Shown here: piece by piece, positions 8,133 to 18,109 of the stretch
How positions within the stretch are numbered: the first letter of the stretch is position 1
Layout of the letters: every line of letters begins with the position of its first letter
Assembly (NCBI GenBank): GCA_024225445.1
Contig: JAAEMP010000401.1
Location: forward strand, 1-37,720
Reading direction: 5' to 3'
DNA: 37,720 nt
Source: Hyphomicrobiales bacterium
GTDB taxonomy: Bacteria; Pseudomonadota; Alphaproteobacteria; Rhizobiales; Rhizobiaceae
Translations under genes and position numbers: made by a program
Notes under the pieces: model-generated
Seen by the model: the letters and a program-made list of their open reading frames with translations, nothing else
What the model was told of the DNA's origin: nothing
Databases searched by the model: none

Positions 8133-9905
8133 CTACCGCATTTCCTGCGGTGCTCTGGCACCAATAATAGCCAATCCAGACGCCAAAATCAGAGCCGTAG
8201 CATGCAACATTGCCAACCGTGCCAATGTCAGTTGTGCATTTTTATCGTTAATAAAACGTAATTCTGGCTTTTCTTTGCCGCGATTCCAATGGCTATGGAA
8301 GTCAGAAGCCAGATCATTGAGATAAAATGCCACTCTGTGCGGCTCATCCGATTTTGCTGCCTGCTCAATTATTCTTGGATATTCGGCCAGTTTCTTGATC
8401 AGGCCCAGTTCACCTTCGTTTTTCAACAAAGTGAAATCTGCGGTTGCCAAATCTTCTTCGCCTATTGGCATATCCGGCAGTTCTTCCGCAGCCTGCCGAA
8501 ACACAGAACAGGTACGGGCATGGGCGTACTGAACATAAAAAACCGGATTATCGCGGCTTTGTTCTGTAACTTTCTGAAAATCAAAATCAAGCAGTGCCTC
8601 GGCTTTTCGATACAACATCATAAAACGTACGGCATCACTGCCGACTTCATCCACCACGTCACGCAATGTGATGAAATTACCTGCTCGCTTGGACATTTGA
8701 ACCGGTTTGTTGTCACGCAACAATTTTACCAGTTGGCACAACAATACATCCAGTTCCACCGTATCGTTCGACACCGCACTGGCCACGGCCTTCAACCGTT
8801 TCACATATCCCCCGTGATCAGCCCCAAGAACATAGACCATTCGCTTGAATCCACGGTCAAACTTATTCTTGAAATAAGCAAGATCAGCTGCAAAATAGGT
8901 AAAACTGCCGTCAGATTTCACCAAAGGGCGATCGATATCGTCACCAACTAGCGTTGATTTGAACAACGTTTGTTCGCGATCTTCCCAATCTTCAGGTACC
9001 TCACCTTTCGGCGGTGGAAGATGACCATCATAAACAAATCCTCGCTCACGCATTTCCTCCAGCATGCCGTCTATTTCCGACATTCCGTCAATCTTTTTAT
9101 GTAATTCTCGCTCAGAAAAAAATACATCGTGATGAATATTCAAGGAGCTCAAATCCTCACGAATTAAATTCATCATTTCATCGATAGCAAATGAACGCAG
9201 TAAATCCCGACGATCTGAATTATCCATTGACAACAGCTTGTCATGATACTGAGCCGCCAGCTTCTTTGCCGGATCAATCAGATAATTACCGGGATACAAT
9301 CCCTCCGGGATGGCACCTATATCTGCGCCCAATGCTTCGCGGTAACGTAGATATAAAGATGAAGCGAGTATATCAATCTGCGCCCCGGCGTCATTGACAT
9401 AATATTCACGCGTTACATCAAACCCTGCAAATGTGAGCAGATTTGCCAATGCATCACCTATTACCGCACCACGACAATGGCCCACATGCATGGGACCGGT
9501 TGGATTAGCCGATACATATTCCACATTGACTTTTTTTCCCTGACCAACTAGCCCGGCGCCATATTTATCACCTGAACGTAATATCAAGCCCAAATGACCG
9601 GACCAGAAAGAAGGCTCAAGATCAATATTGATAAATCCGGGGCCGGCAATCCGGGCACTGCCAATATCTGGAAGCTTTTCCAGTTCACCCACAATCGTGG
9701 CAGCCAGTTCACGCGGGTTCTTGCCGACCTGTTTAGCCAACACCATCGCGACATTGGTGGCAAGATCGCCATGGGAGACATCGCGCGGTGGCTCAACAGA
9801 AATTCGAGAGGTATCAAGCTTTAAATCTTTACCAAATTCAAAGGTTTCAATAATTTTTTTAACTTCATTCTCGAACTTCGAAAACAAATTCATCTCAGAT
9901 TTCAT
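8133..9905 (-). CDS. argS: Arginyl-tRNA synthetase
   Basis: This class I aminoacyl-tRNA synthetase charges tRNA-Arg. The N-terminal Add1-type domain is followed by the catalytic core with [15 protein letters not shown], whose HVGH (about residues 140-143) is the HIGH motif. Further on, [11 protein letters not shown] occupies the place of the KMSKS loop and the C-terminal third is the helical DALR anticodon-binding domain ([13 protein letters not shown]). The length of about 590 residues is normal. I chose the ATG at 9903-9905, preceded by GGGAA at a usable distance; an in-frame ATG lies four codons later, and a TTG upstream has no ribosome site. It follows dgt with a 59-bp gap on the same strand. 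Confidence 0.97.
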   Translation of the reverse strand: MKSEMNLFSKFENEVKKIIETFEFGKDLKLDTSRISVEPPRDVSHGDLATNVAMVLAKQVGKNPRELAATIVGELEKLPDIGSARIAGPGFINIDLEPSFWSGHLGLILRSGDKYGAGLVGQGKKVNVEYVSANPTGPMHVGHCRGAVIGDALANLLTFAGFDVTREYYVNDAGAQIDILASSLYLRYREALGADIGAIPEGLYPGNYLIDPAKKLAAQYHDKLLSMDNSDRRDLLRSFAIDEMMNLIREDLSSLNIHHDVFFSERELHKKIDGMSEIDGMLEEMRERGFVYDGHLPPPKGEVPEDWEDREQTLFKSTLVGDDIDRPLVKSDGSFTYFAADLAYFKNKFDRGFKRMVYVLGADHGGYVKRLKAVASAVSNDTVELDVLLCQLVKLLRDNKPVQMSKRAGNFITLRDVVDEVGSDAVRFMMLYRKAEALLDFDFQKVTEQSRDNPVFYVQYAHARTCSVFRQAAEELPDMPIGEEDLATADFTLLKNEGELGLIKKLAEYPRIIEQAAKSDEPHRVAFYLNDLASDFHSHWNRGKEKPELRFINDKNAQLTLARLAMLHATALILASGLAIIGARAPQEMR

Positions 9906-9964
9906 TATCAGATTTCCCAACTGGTCGTGTACGAATTAATTTACTGCCACGTTGAGAGTTCCAA

Positions 9965-11176
9965 CTATCCCAAATCTGGTGTGACGTCAAACAAACGCCT
10001 GTGTTCAGCAATTGCAAAATTGTCAGTCATTCCCGCGAGAAAATCGGAAACAAGACGAGCCCGTTTTTTATCATCCATCCGTCGGGAGGCATCCTGCCAG
10101 TCCAATTCCCAGTCATTGGGCATCTGCCCATCACCGTTAAAATATTCCTTGAAAAGATTTCGCACGATTATTTGGGCGTTTTCCCTCACCGCAATAACAT
10201 TTTCAGCGCGATACATATGTTCATACAGGAAAACTTTTATAGCAGTTTCAGTTATCGCCATTTGATCGCTGAAAGTAACAATAGTTCGGCCTGCGTTTCG
10301 GATATCGCTATCACTATCCGGCTTGATCCGTTCAAGCCTGTCCACAGTTGTTCGAATAACGTCTTCAACCATTGCCGTTATCTGGCGGCGGACAATCTCA
10401 TGGGCAACACGTTTTGCGTCAAGGCCCGGATATTGTTTTCGCACTTTCATCAAGGTCTCACCGATGAAAGGGAGTTCTTCCAGATTGTCAAGATCAAACA
10501 ACCCTGCCCTGATACCATCGTCGAGATCATGGGCATCATAGGCAATATCATCCGCAATTGCTGCGCACTGGGCCTCAAGTGATGAATATCGGTCCAGTTC
10601 CAGATCATACAATTCATTAAATTCCGCTATCGCATAGGGAATTCGCCCCCCACCCATACCAGGCACGACGACCGGTCCGTTATGTTTAACCAAACCTTCA
10701 AGAGATTCCCAGGTTAGATTCAATCCGTCGAATTCCGCATATTGTCGTTCAAGCTTGGTAACACATCTCAGCGACTGGGCGTTATGATCAAAGCCGCCAT
10801 AGTCTTTCATGACTTCATCAAGAGCAATCTCGCCAGCATGGCCAAAAGGTGTATGGCCAAAATCATGGGCCAGAGCCAGTGTTTCAGCCAAATCCTCATC
10901 AACCTGCAATGCCCGGGCGAGCGAACGAGCGATCTGGGCAACTTCGATAGAGTGTGTCAGTCTCGTACGATAATGATCACCCTCATGATAGACAAACACC
11001 TGTGTCTTGTGTTTCAGGCGCCTGAAAGTTGTCGAATGTATTACGCGATCCCGGTCACGTTGAAACGGAGTGCGGGTCGGGCTTTCGTCTTCCTCATAAA
11101 ATCTGCCTTTCGAATTTGCCGCAATACAGGCATACCGAGCCAGGCCCCTGCGACCGAATCCAATTTTTTCAAACAC
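9965..11176 (-). CDS. dgt: Deoxyguanosinetriphosphate triphosphohydrolase-like HD protein
   Basis: This HD-superfamily metal-dependent hydrolase releases tripolyphosphate from dNTPs, adjusting the nucleotide pool. The N-terminus has the dGTPase-like signature [20 protein letters not shown]. The metal-binding residues follow in [13 protein letters not shown] and [17 protein letters not shown]. The length of 403 residues fits the shorter type-2 subfamily rather than the 500-residue E. coli enzyme. The start is GTG (11174-11176), supported by TAAGG seven bases upstream; no good ATG is nearby. It is divergent from erpA across about 150 bp, an arrangement repeatedly seen in alphaproteobacteria, and heads the dgt-argS-SPOR run. 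True nucleotide preference in this subfamily is variable. Confidence 0.93.
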   Translation of the reverse strand: MFEKIGFGRRGLARYACIAANSKGRFYEEDESPTRTPFQRDRDRVIHSTTFRRLKHKTQVFVYHEGDHYRTRLTHSIEVAQIARSLARALQVDEDLAETLALAHDFGHTPFGHAGEIALDEVMKDYGGFDHNAQSLRCVTKLERQYAEFDGLNLTWESLEGLVKHNGPVVVPGMGGGRIPYAIAEFNELYDLELDRYSSLEAQCAAIADDIAYDAHDLDDGIRAGLFDLDNLEELPFIGETLMKVRKQYPGLDAKRVAHEIVRRQITAMVEDVIRTTVDRLERIKPDSDSDIRNAGRTIVTFSDQMAITETAIKVFLYEHMYRAENVIAVRENAQIIVRNLFKEYFNGDGQMPNDWELDWQDASRRMDDKKRARLVSDFLAGMTDNFAIAEHRRLFDVTPDLG

Positions 11177-11296
11177 AACAAGCCTTACAATCTGTTGATC
11201 AATACACGCATTACATCATTGCCGCTGTCAGAATATATATACAAAGCCTGCCCTGTTGGCGACCCTTGAAAGATACCGGCAGCAGGCCTATTATAG

Positions 11297-11311
11297 TGAT
11301 AACAATTGTCA
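11297..11311 (+). promoter_or_regulatory. Candidate TGA-N9-TCA iron-regulator box upstream of erpA
   Basis: TGATAACAATTGTCA lies 18-32 bp before the erpA start and fits the TGA-N9-TCA consensus of iron-rhodo/RirA-type boxes in alphaproteobacteria. An Fe-S assembly gene is a sensible target. Only six fixed bases define the motif, and the central ACAATTGT palindrome is off-centre, so chance is quite possible. Confidence 0.3.
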
Positions 11312-11328
11312 AATAGTCAGCTGATCCG

Positions 11329-11679
11329 ATGAACATACAATCGCCCGCAAAACATGAAGTTGTCGCAACCGATGCAGCGATGGCAAGAATTGCCAAAATC
11401 ACGGAAAAAGAGGAAAAGGCTGATTCCCTGAGAATCTCGGTGGAGGGCGGCGGCTGCTCAGGATTTTCCTATCAGTTTAACCTGGTAAAAGACCAGAATG
11501 ACAAAGATGATCTGGTAATCCAGCGAAATGGTGCAAAAATCCTGATTGATTCCCTCTCACTGATGTATATGGGGGGATCTGTGGTGGATTTCGTTGATGA
11601 TCTGATGGGACAATCATTCAAAATCGAAAACCCCAATGCCGTTGCAAATTGCGGCTGCGGCACTAGTTTTTCGGTTTGA
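11329..11679 (+). CDS. erpA: A-type iron-sulfur cluster insertion protein
   Basis: This small A-type carrier delivers Fe-S clusters to apoproteins. The three expected cysteines are present: one in SVEGGGCSGFSYQF and two in the C-terminal NCGCGTSFSV. The fold-defining DSLSLMYMGGSVVDFVDD segment lies between them. At 116 residues it is a typical length. It is divergent from dgt, as in many alphaproteobacteria, and its stop is only 20 bp from the converging exoR-like gene. erpA is the name usually used for this genomic position; the sequence alone does not separate ErpA from IscA or SufA with certainty. Possible dependent proteins in the window include IlvD, which needs an Fe-S cluster. Confidence 0.9.
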   Translation: MNIQSPAKHEVVATDAAMARIAKITEKEEKADSLRISVEGGGCSGFSYQFNLVKDQNDKDDLVIQRNGAKILIDSLSLMYMGGSVVDFVDDLMGQSFKIENPNAVANCGCGTSFSV

Positions 11680-11699
11680 TAGCGAAGCATTCCCTAACA

Positions 11700-12503
11700 T
11701 TATTGCCTGGCAAGTTTTGCAGTTACTCTTGATCGCTGCTCAGACGTTGCCAATGCGAATGCTTCTTCCTGAAGCTCAGCGATCCAGTCATAATCCTGCT
11801 GGCTGGCTACCTGTTTTGCTTCACTCAGCAAAACCAGTCCCTTGACCGGATTGGCTGTGAAATAGTTTCCTTCAAATATCATCTGGCCCAATAATGCCTT
11901 GGCACCATTGTGACCTTTGCGAATTGACAGGGTCAGCATACGCGCGGCCAGCTTCGGATTATGTATGCCGTCTGATTTATCAAGATTCATGCGAGCCAGC
12001 TCAAATTGACCATTGGCATTTCTGAACACCATTGCCGCGGTGGTAAACATCACACGAGCCTGATAGGGATCCGGCGCCAGGCCACCGATCGGAATTCCCT
12101 TATGATAATAGCGCCCCAACGCCACCATTGCCTCTGAAGCAAACTGGCCATCAGTAGAGTTTGGATTGGCCGCTGAATGGCGTTCTGTAATGCCTTTGAA
12201 AATGTTGAAGGCGGCAATCGGGTCACGCTTGACCCCATCACCGGTTTCATACATGCGTCCCAGTTTCCACTGGGCGGCCGGGTTACCCTGATCGGCAGCA
12301 TATTTCAGCACACTAACAGCTTCGGCTTCATGTCCATTTTTACGTGCTTCAAAATAGAAACGGAAAATTTTCCGTGATGACACATCCCCTTCAAACACTT
12401 TTGAAGGATCAAAGGCATAGGCATCTTCAGTGGGCAACGCAATATTGCCGCCAATACTCAATGCAACCAGTACTCCAAAGATACTCGCACTAGATATCTG
12501 CAT
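11700..12503 (-). CDS. exoR: ExoR-like periplasmic Sel1-repeat protein
   Basis: This is a predicted periplasmic protein with Sel1/TPR-like repeats. In rhizobia ExoR binds the sensor ExoS and holds the ExoS-ChvI two-component system off, thereby limiting exopolysaccharide and acid-stress responses. The N-terminus is a classic signal peptide ([19 protein letters not shown] ... DAYA, cleavage before FDPSKVF). Repeats include [34 protein letters not shown] and [15 protein letters not shown], and the AFDP start of the mature chain and the LGQMxFxG repeat are ExoR-like. I start at the ATG 12501-12503, which gives the clean signal peptide; another ATG 15 codons upstream would add a basic stretch. 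The start lies inside the end of ilvD, suggesting translational coupling. No exoS or chvI is in this window. Confidence 0.75.
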   Translation of the reverse strand: MQISSASIFGVLVALSIGGNIALPTEDAYAFDPSKVFEGDVSSRKIFRFYFEARKNGHEAEAVSVLKYAADQGNPAAQWKLGRMYETGDGVKRDPIAAFNIFKGITERHSAANPNSTDGQFASEAMVALGRYYHKGIPIGGLAPDPYQARVMFTTAAMVFRNANGQFELARMNLDKSDGIHNPKLAARMLTLSIRKGHNGAKALLGQMIFEGNYFTANPVKGLVLLSEAKQVASQQDYDWIAELQEEAFALATSEQRSRVTAKLARQ

Positions 12504-14214
12504 AACAGGTTTTTTCCTTTTTACCGCCCGGCTGGGTAACCGCACCATTAAGTGCGGGTCCTACCTGCTGAGCATATTTCCAGATCGCCCCTGATGTATA
12601 ATCAGTCTCCCTTGGAGACCAATCAGCTCTTCTTGCAGTCAATTCTTCATCTGACAATTTCACATCAATCGTGCCTTTTACGGCATCGATCTCAATGATA
12701 TCGCCATTGTTAACAAGCGCAATGTTGCCGCCCAATGCTGCTTCTGGACCAACATGACCAATGCAAAATCCACGGGTAGCACCAGAAAAACGCCCATCGG
12801 TAATCAACGCCACTTTATCGCCCATACCCTGCCCGTAGAGTACTGCTGTGGTTGCCAGCATTTCACGCATTCCCGGACCACCGCGTGGACCTTCATAACG
12901 GATTACCAGGACCTCACCTTCTTCATAAGTCCGGTTGCTGACTGCCTCATAACATTCTTCCTCGGAATCAAAACAACGCGCAGGTCCACTGAATTGCAGC
13001 TTATCCATACCAGCCACTTTGACGATTGCACCTTCTTCAGCCAGGTTGCCTCTCAGACCGACAACACCACCGGTTTTTGTTATTGGCTTGTTGGCGGGAT
13101 AAACTACGTCCTGTTCATCATTCCACCTGATCTTTTCCATATTTTCCGCCAGTGTCAGACCCGTGACGGTCATGCAATCACCATGCAGATATCCGTGTTC
13201 CAACATGGTTTTCATTAAAAGCGGGATACCGCCAGCTTCAAACATGTCCTTGGCAACGTATTTGCCGCCTGGCTTCAAATCGGCAATGTAAGGAGTTTTC
13301 TCAAATATCCGCGCGACATCAAACAGATCGAAATCAATACCGATTTCATTGGCAATTGCCGGAAGGTGCAGTGCGGCATTGGTCGAGCCACCCGAAGCGG
13401 AAACTACTGCGGCAGCATTTTCCAACGCCTCTATAGTTACAATATCACGCGGACGAATATTTTTCTCCAGCAATTCCATGACCTTTTCGCCGGACGCGAA
13501 ACAAAAACGGTCTCGAATTTCGTAAGGAGCAGGTGCCCCGCATGAATATGGCAAGGCCAGCCCGATAGCCTCAGCCACTGTTGCCATCGTATTGGCCGTG
13601 AACTGCGCGCCACAAGACCCGGCCGAAGGACAGGCTACCTGTTCTATTTCCTGTAAATCCTCATCACTCATATTACCGACAGAATGTTGGCCCACTGCTT
13701 CAAAGACATCTTGCACGGTTATCTGTTTGCCGCGAAAACTGCCAGGCAAAATCGATCCGCCATAAATGAATATCGATGGCACGTTAAGACGCACCATTGC
13801 CATCATCATACCCGGAAGAGACTTGTCGCAACCGGCAAGGCCAACCAGCGCATCGTAACAATGTCCGCGCATGGTCAATTCAACAGAATCAGTAATCACC
13901 TCGCGTGAAACCAGAGAGGATTTCATACCCTGGTGCCCCATGGCAATACCATCAGTAACGGTAATCGTAACGAACTCGCGAGGTGTACCCTTGGCAGCGG
14001 CCACGCCCTTCTTTACCACCTGGGCCTGGCGCATCAGGGATATATTACACGGTGCTGCTTCGTTCCAGCAGGAAGCCACGCCAACCAATGGCTGGGCAAT
14101 TTCTTCCTGCGAAAGACCCATGGCATAAAGATACGAACGATGTGGTGCCTTGGTAGGACCAACCGTTGTATGTCTGCTCGGCAATTTTGATTTATCTATT
14201 ATCTTCTTACTCAT
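12490..14214 (-). CDS. ilvD: Dihydroxy-acid dehydratase
   Basis: IlvD dehydrates 2,3-dihydroxy acids to the 2-keto acids that precede valine, isoleucine and, through valine's precursor, leucine and pantothenate. Three cluster-ligand cysteines are visible, in [26 protein letters not shown] and [15 protein letters not shown]. The second family signature, [14 protein letters not shown], is also present. At 574 residues the protein has full length. I start at [19 protein letters not shown], the usual IlvD N-terminus; the frame stays open upstream but that part has no family character. GAGGG and AGGG lie just before the ATG. The 3' end overlaps the exoR-like gene by 14 nt. A 380-bp region separates it from the divergent M23 peptidase. 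Confidence 0.96.
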   Translation of the reverse strand: MSKKIIDKSKLPSRHTTVGPTKAPHRSYLYAMGLSQEEIAQPLVGVASCWNEAAPCNISLMRQAQVVKKGVAAAKGTPREFVTITVTDGIAMGHQGMKSSLVSREVITDSVELTMRGHCYDALVGLAGCDKSLPGMMMAMVRLNVPSIFIYGGSILPGSFRGKQITVQDVFEAVGQHSVGNMSDEDLQEIEQVACPSAGSCGAQFTANTMATVAEAIGLALPYSCGAPAPYEIRDRFCFASGEKVMELLEKNIRPRDIVTIEALENAAAVVSASGGSTNAALHLPAIANEIGIDFDLFDVARIFEKTPYIADLKPGGKYVAKDMFEAGGIPLLMKTMLEHGYLHGDCMTVTGLTLAENMEKIRWNDEQDVVYPANKPITKTGGVVGLRGNLAEEGAIVKVAGMDKLQFSGPARCFDSEEECYEAVSNRTYEEGEVLVIRYEGPRGGPGMREMLATTAVLYGQGMGDKVALITDGRFSGATRGFCIGHVGPEAALGGNIALVNNGDIIEIDAVKGTIDVKLSDEELTARRADWSPRETDYTSGAIWKYAQQVGPALNGAVTQPGGKKEKTCYADI

Positions 14215-14597
14215 AACCCTGCTATCCCTCGCAAGACAAACATCTTTCCGTTGTTGTGTCGTTAACACACCCGTTACAACGGACTTCCTATCTGGTAAAA
14301 ATCTTGTGATCCCTATTACCAGCAAGATTATTGTTTAGCGGAGTAGCTACTCAGGTGATACTTATTTGTGGCGCAAAAGCGGCAAATTCGGCTTCTTTTG
14401 CTTTCTTTTGAAAAAACAATTGCGAGTGTTGCAATTCTGCAACTAAAACGGGGCGCCATTTGCCGTTCTCCGGCCACTCCAATTATTGCAGATTTTATTT
14501 GTGAAATTAGTAATCGGTCTGTTCACCGATAAAATATCAAATTGTTAACCATAATTTCCTAATTTGAATGAGTGTACAATTTCAATAGAGTATTTTG
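14215..14597. other. Divergent promoter region between ilvD and the M23 peptidase gene
   Basis: No gene is supported. The region is A+T-rich near the M23 start and holds one perfect 12-bp palindrome, GAGTAGCTACTC (14341-14352), that could bind a dimeric regulator. I see no leader peptide or attenuator for ilvD and no clear sigma-70 promoter pair. Confidence 0.5.
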
Positions 14598-15947
14598 ATG
14601 CAGCAATCCCAGGTTCGAGAGCCAAACTCATTTGGCAAACGCAAAGAGCTCCATTCCGTCATTATCACGCGAAATGGTAAAAGTCGCCAGTACTGTATCA
14701 ATCCACTGGTTTTTTCACTGCTGGCAGGATTTATTGCGATGTTCGGCGTCGGATACTTTTCTGCAACCACTTACCTGGTGTTACGAGATGATCTGATCAG
14801 TGCGCGCGGGGCAAGAAATGCCCGTATGCAATACGAATATGAAGATCGAATAGCCGCATTGCGCTCCAATCTTGATCTGATCACGTCCCGCCAGTTGCTG
14901 GACCAGCAAGCGATTGAGACAAAAGTCAAAGAACTGATCAAACGTCAAAAAGAATTGCGCCGACAACAGCCGACAATGTTGCCGATAATCAAAAAAGCCA
15001 AAGCCCTTGGATTGGATATCAAAATACCGGTTGTTGACCAGACAATCACCGGATCCGTTAAACCGGACAAGCAAGCTTCGTTTTCAGATCCGTTTGACAG
15101 CAATTTTTCGTTAAGAGGTCTGGGCAAGACGCAAAATCTGGCTTTAGCAGCAACTTATCCCGATAAACCGGTTTTCGCCGCAGTTCGTACATCAACGAAT
15201 TTCGAATCTGCACACGCTGCAACCCGGCATTTCAACTTTGAAACCGCTAATCCGCTATTTGCAGAAATCGACCAGTCCATTAATAGTATCAATGCGGAAC
15301 AAAAAAACAGAATAGCAGGCGTCCGTCGCTCAGCGAGCAGTAAACTGATCGAGATTTCCCAATTGATGCAACAGGTAGGCATCAAAATTTCACCTGCGAA
15401 ATTCAATTCATCGAATTCTCGAATTGGCGGTCCTTACGAACCACTTGATCAGACTTCTGATTTTTCCTCACACCTCAATGCCCTCGAAGCTGCCCTGACA
15501 GCTCTTGAAAAAGCACGCAGAAAAATAGTGCTTGTTCCGGTTATCAATCCAGTCCCAGGCAAGATGGTTTCCAGTCATTTTGGCTCCAGAATTGATCCAT
15601 TCAAGGGCTCCTACGCAATGCATTCGGGCTACGATTTCAAAGCCAGTCAGGGCACACGTGTGCAGTCAACGGCCAATGGCAAAGTTATTTTTGCCGGTCT
15701 CAAGGGCGGCTTTGGCAAAATGGTTGAAATTGAGCATCGCAATGGTTTAACCACACGATACGCCCATTTGAGCAAAATACTGGTAAAAGATGGTCAGAAA
15801 ATTTTGGCCGGAAAACAGATTGGCAAAGTTGGCAGTACCGGCAGAAGTACCGGCCCCCACCTGCATTATGAAATACGCCACTATGACATTGCGGTTGATC
15901 CAAGGAAATATCTGAATGTGGGTAAAAAACTGGCCAAATTATTGTGA
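14598..15947 (+). CDS. Membrane-anchored M23 family peptidoglycan endopeptidase
   Basis: This is a predicted zinc peptidase of the lysostaphin/M23 family that cuts peptidoglycan cross-bridges. Residues 1-30 are basic and cytoplasmic, followed by one membrane helix (PLVFSLLAGFIAMFGVGYFS), a charged coiled-coil (about 70-130) and a variable linker. The C-terminal domain contains MHSGYDFKASQGT (His and Asp zinc ligands), RYAHLSKI and the ligand pair in GPHLHYEIR. All ligands are present, so it should be an active enzyme rather than an EnvC-type activator. I start at the ATG 14598; a TTG codon precedes it directly. The ribosome site is weak. It stands alone and converges on the Lrp gene. Confidence 0.92.
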   Translation: MQQSQVREPNSFGKRKELHSVIITRNGKSRQYCINPLVFSLLAGFIAMFGVGYFSATTYLVLRDDLISARGARNARMQYEYEDRIAALRSNLDLITSRQLLDQQAIETKVKELIKRQKELRRQQPTMLPIIKKAKALGLDIKIPVVDQTITGSVKPDKQASFSDPFDSNFSLRGLGKTQNLALAATYPDKPVFAAVRTSTNFESAHAATRHFNFETANPLFAEIDQSINSINAEQKNRIAGVRRSASSKLIEISQLMQQVGIKISPAKFNSSNSRIGGPYEPLDQTSDFSSHLNALEAALTALEKARRKIVLVPVINPVPGKMVSSHFGSRIDPFKGSYAMHSGYDFKASQGTRVQSTANGKVIFAGLKGGFGKMVEIEHRNGLTTRYAHLSKILVKDGQKILAGKQIGKVGSTGRSTGPHLHYEIRHYDIAVDPRKYLNVGKKLAKLL

Positions 15948-15952
15948 CCGAT

Positions 15953-15968
15953 CATTTGATATCAAATG
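15953..15968. other. Perfect 16-bp palindrome between convergent genes
   Basis: CATTTGATATCAAATG begins 5 bp after the M23 stop and 33 bp before the end of the Lrp gene. It could form a weak A+T-rich hairpin acting as a bidirectional terminator, but there is no T-run on either strand. A protein-binding site is the alternative. Confidence 0.4.
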
Positions 15969-16000
15969 TCCTTGGTATGAACCGGTATGTAAATTCATGT

Positions 16001-16462
16001 TTAAACCGGTAGCGGGCGTTGTTCCACAATCGCCTCCATGGCAAAATTTGATGTAACGGAATCAAGCTCGACGCCCTCGATCAATCTTCTGTAAACGCCA
16101 TCATAGCTGTTCATATCTTTTGTTACGACCTTGAGCAGATAGTCATATTCACCCCCAATTCTGAAGAAATCAATCACTTCAGGAATTTCCGAAACATGTT
16201 TGCGGAACATCTGCAGCCAGTCACCGGAATGATGACGGGTTTTTACCATCACAAATACAACCAGCCCAAGTCCGAGTTTTTCCCTGTTTAGGCGTACTGT
16301 CTGCCCCAGTATGATTCCTTCTTTCTTTAGATTCTGCAGGCGATTCCAACAGGCGTTGGCAGACAAATGCACCTGATCCGCCATTTCACGTTGCGATAAA
16401 GATCCATCTCGTTGGAGAATACCTAATATTTTACGATTAAAATGATCGACAATATTTGCCAT
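16001..16462 (-). CDS. Lrp/AsnC family transcriptional regulator
   Basis: This DNA-binding regulator responds to amino acids. The N-terminal winged helix-turn-helix (ILQRDGSLSQREMADQVHLS, then ANACWNRLQNLKKEGII) is followed by an Lrp-type RAM ligand domain (FFRIGGEYDYLLKVVTKDM). At 153 residues it is typical. ATG is preceded by GGGAG about a dozen bases upstream. It is divergent from the class V aminotransferase gene with 149 bp between starts, the classic position for a local regulator of that gene. The effector is unknown. Confidence 0.92.
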   Translation of the reverse strand: MANIVDHFNRKILGILQRDGSLSQREMADQVHLSANACWNRLQNLKKEGIILGQTVRLNREKLGLGLVVFVMVKTRHHSGDWLQMFRKHVSEIPEVIDFFRIGGEYDYLLKVVTKDMNSYDGVYRRLIEGVELDSVTSNFAMEAIVEQRPLPV

Positions 16463-16611
16463 TTTCGAATAAACTCCCTGCCCACGGCATGTTTTGCTTG
16501 ATAAAATGGAGAAAAACTCTCTACAGTCAATGTATTATCTCGAAATCGCAACAAATTCAGCAAATTTCTATCGAAGAGTCGGAAATTTCTGAAAATACCA
16601 GGGATCAGCCT

Positions 16612-18072
16612 ATGCCTTTAGATGCTTTCCGCAAGTCCATCGCTACCGGTGATGTCATTGCCAATCTGCAATCCGGCCTTATTGGCGAAGGCGCCATCAT
16701 ACAAACGCCATTTGGCAAACAGAAACTTACCTATGCTGATTATACTGCGTCTGGAAGAGCACTGCGACAAGTCGAGGATTTTGTTAGCGAGCATGTCCTG
16801 CCTTATTACGCAAACAGTCATACCAGCTCTTCATTTTGCGGGGCATATACCTCCAACCTGCGGGAAAATGCCCGTAAAATAATTGCAGATCACACGAATG
16901 CGGGAGACGATTGTTCAGTTATTTTTTCAGGTTCTGGTGCAACGTCGGCGATCAACCGTCTGGTATCTCTTTGTGAAATAAAGAAAATTACTGAATCTAC
17001 CCGGCCAACAGTGTTCATCGGACCTTATGAGCACCATTCCAATATCCTGCCATGGCGCGAAAGTGGCGCAAAAGTTGTCGAAATATCCGAGGATCCGGAT
17101 GGTGGCCCTGACCTTTTGGTATTGAAACGAGAATTAATGGCCCACAAAGACCGCCCGCTTCTCATCGGTTCATTTTCTGCAGCATCCAACGTCTCCGGTA
17201 TTTTGACAGATACCGATGCTGTGACAAAACTACTCAAGCAACACGGCGCTCTGGCTTTCTGGGATTATGCCGGTGGCGGCCCCTATCTGCCAATTGATAT
17301 GAATCCTGGCAAAGGCCTGGAAATGGATGCTGTTTTTTTGTCCCCGCACAAATTTCCGGGCGGCCCCGGCGCATCTGGTATTTTAATTGTTAGAAATTCT
17401 GCCGTTCGCGCAAAGAGCCCAACATGGCCTGGCGGTGGCTCGGTTTCTTATGTATCACCGTGGGATCACAGCTATCTGAAATCAGTGATTGAACGCGAAG
17501 AAGCCGGAACGCCAAATCTTATTGGGGATATTCGTGCCGCCCTTGTTCTTATTGTGAAGGAGGCAATTGGTCAGGAATTCATCAACAGGCGTGATCGGCA
17601 ATTCAGAGAACGGGCACAGGCAGTCTGGTCCGCAAATCCAAAGTTACGCCTGTTTGGGACAGAAAAATCCAGTCGCCTGCCAATTTTTTCGTTTGCGGTA
17701 CGAGATAACAGTGGCGGGTATATCCATCATCAGTTATTTACCCGCCTGTTGTCAGATATCACCGGCATTCAGGCACGCGGTGGCTGTGTTTGTGCAGGAC
17801 CTTACGGCCATCTGTTGCTCAAGGTTGGACAGAAGCGATCTGAACAAATACAGCATGCGATTCTTGCGGGTCGGGAAATTGAGAAACCCGGTTGGGTGCG
17901 CTTGAATTTTAGTTATCTGATGGACGATGCAACGGCTGATAATATTATCGAGAGTATTGATAAACTGGCCACCAATGCAACCGATTATACCGGCTATTAT
18001 GACGGAGAGGAATCTACAGCCAATTTCACTTATCTGCCTGTTGAGAAATCAGCATTCAGTGAAGCTGTCTAA
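16612..18072 (+). CDS. Class V aminotransferase / cysteine desulfurase-like PLP enzyme
   Basis: This is a fold-type I PLP enzyme of the class V aminotransferase family. Recognisable parts are GSGATSAINRLVSL (phosphate-binding loop region), PYEHHSNILPWRESGA, FWDYAGGGPYLPIDM (cofactor Asp), and SPHKFPGGPGASG, where the Lys forms the internal aldimine. Near the C-terminus RGGCVCAGPYGHL places two cysteines where group II cysteine desulfurases carry their reactive Cys, so sulfur transfer is possible but not shown. The start at 16612 has AGGGA eight bases upstream; the frame extends further upstream from a TTG without family character. It is divergent from an Lrp-type regulator that probably controls it. 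The physiological substrate is unknown. 486 residues is longer than SufS. Confidence 0.88.
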   Translation: MPLDAFRKSIATGDVIANLQSGLIGEGAIIQTPFGKQKLTYADYTASGRALRQVEDFVSEHVLPYYANSHTSSSFCGAYTSNLRENARKIIADHTNAGDDCSVIFSGSGATSAINRLVSLCEIKKITESTRPTVFIGPYEHHSNILPWRESGAKVVEISEDPDGGPDLLVLKRELMAHKDRPLLIGSFSAASNVSGILTDTDAVTKLLKQHGALAFWDYAGGGPYLPIDMNPGKGLEMDAVFLSPHKFPGGPGASGILIVRNSAVRAKSPTWPGGGSVSYVSPWDHSYLKSVIEREEAGTPNLIGDIRAALVLIVKEAIGQEFINRRDRQFRERAQAVWSANPKLRLFGTEKSSRLPIFSFAVRDNSGGYIHHQLFTRLLSDITGIQARGGCVCAGPYGHLLLKVGQKRSEQIQHAILAGREIEKPGWVRLNFSYLMDDATADNIIESIDKLATNATDYTGYYDGEESTANFTYLPVEKSAFSEAV

Positions 18073-18109
18073 AATCACTTGCTTTCCAAATACCGAATTA
18101 CCGCTATCC

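Noticed and set aside
14215-14325. Extension of ilvD to an upstream start
   Set aside because: The added residues do not resemble IlvD, and the ATG at 14212-14214 has a ribosome site and the family's usual N-terminus.
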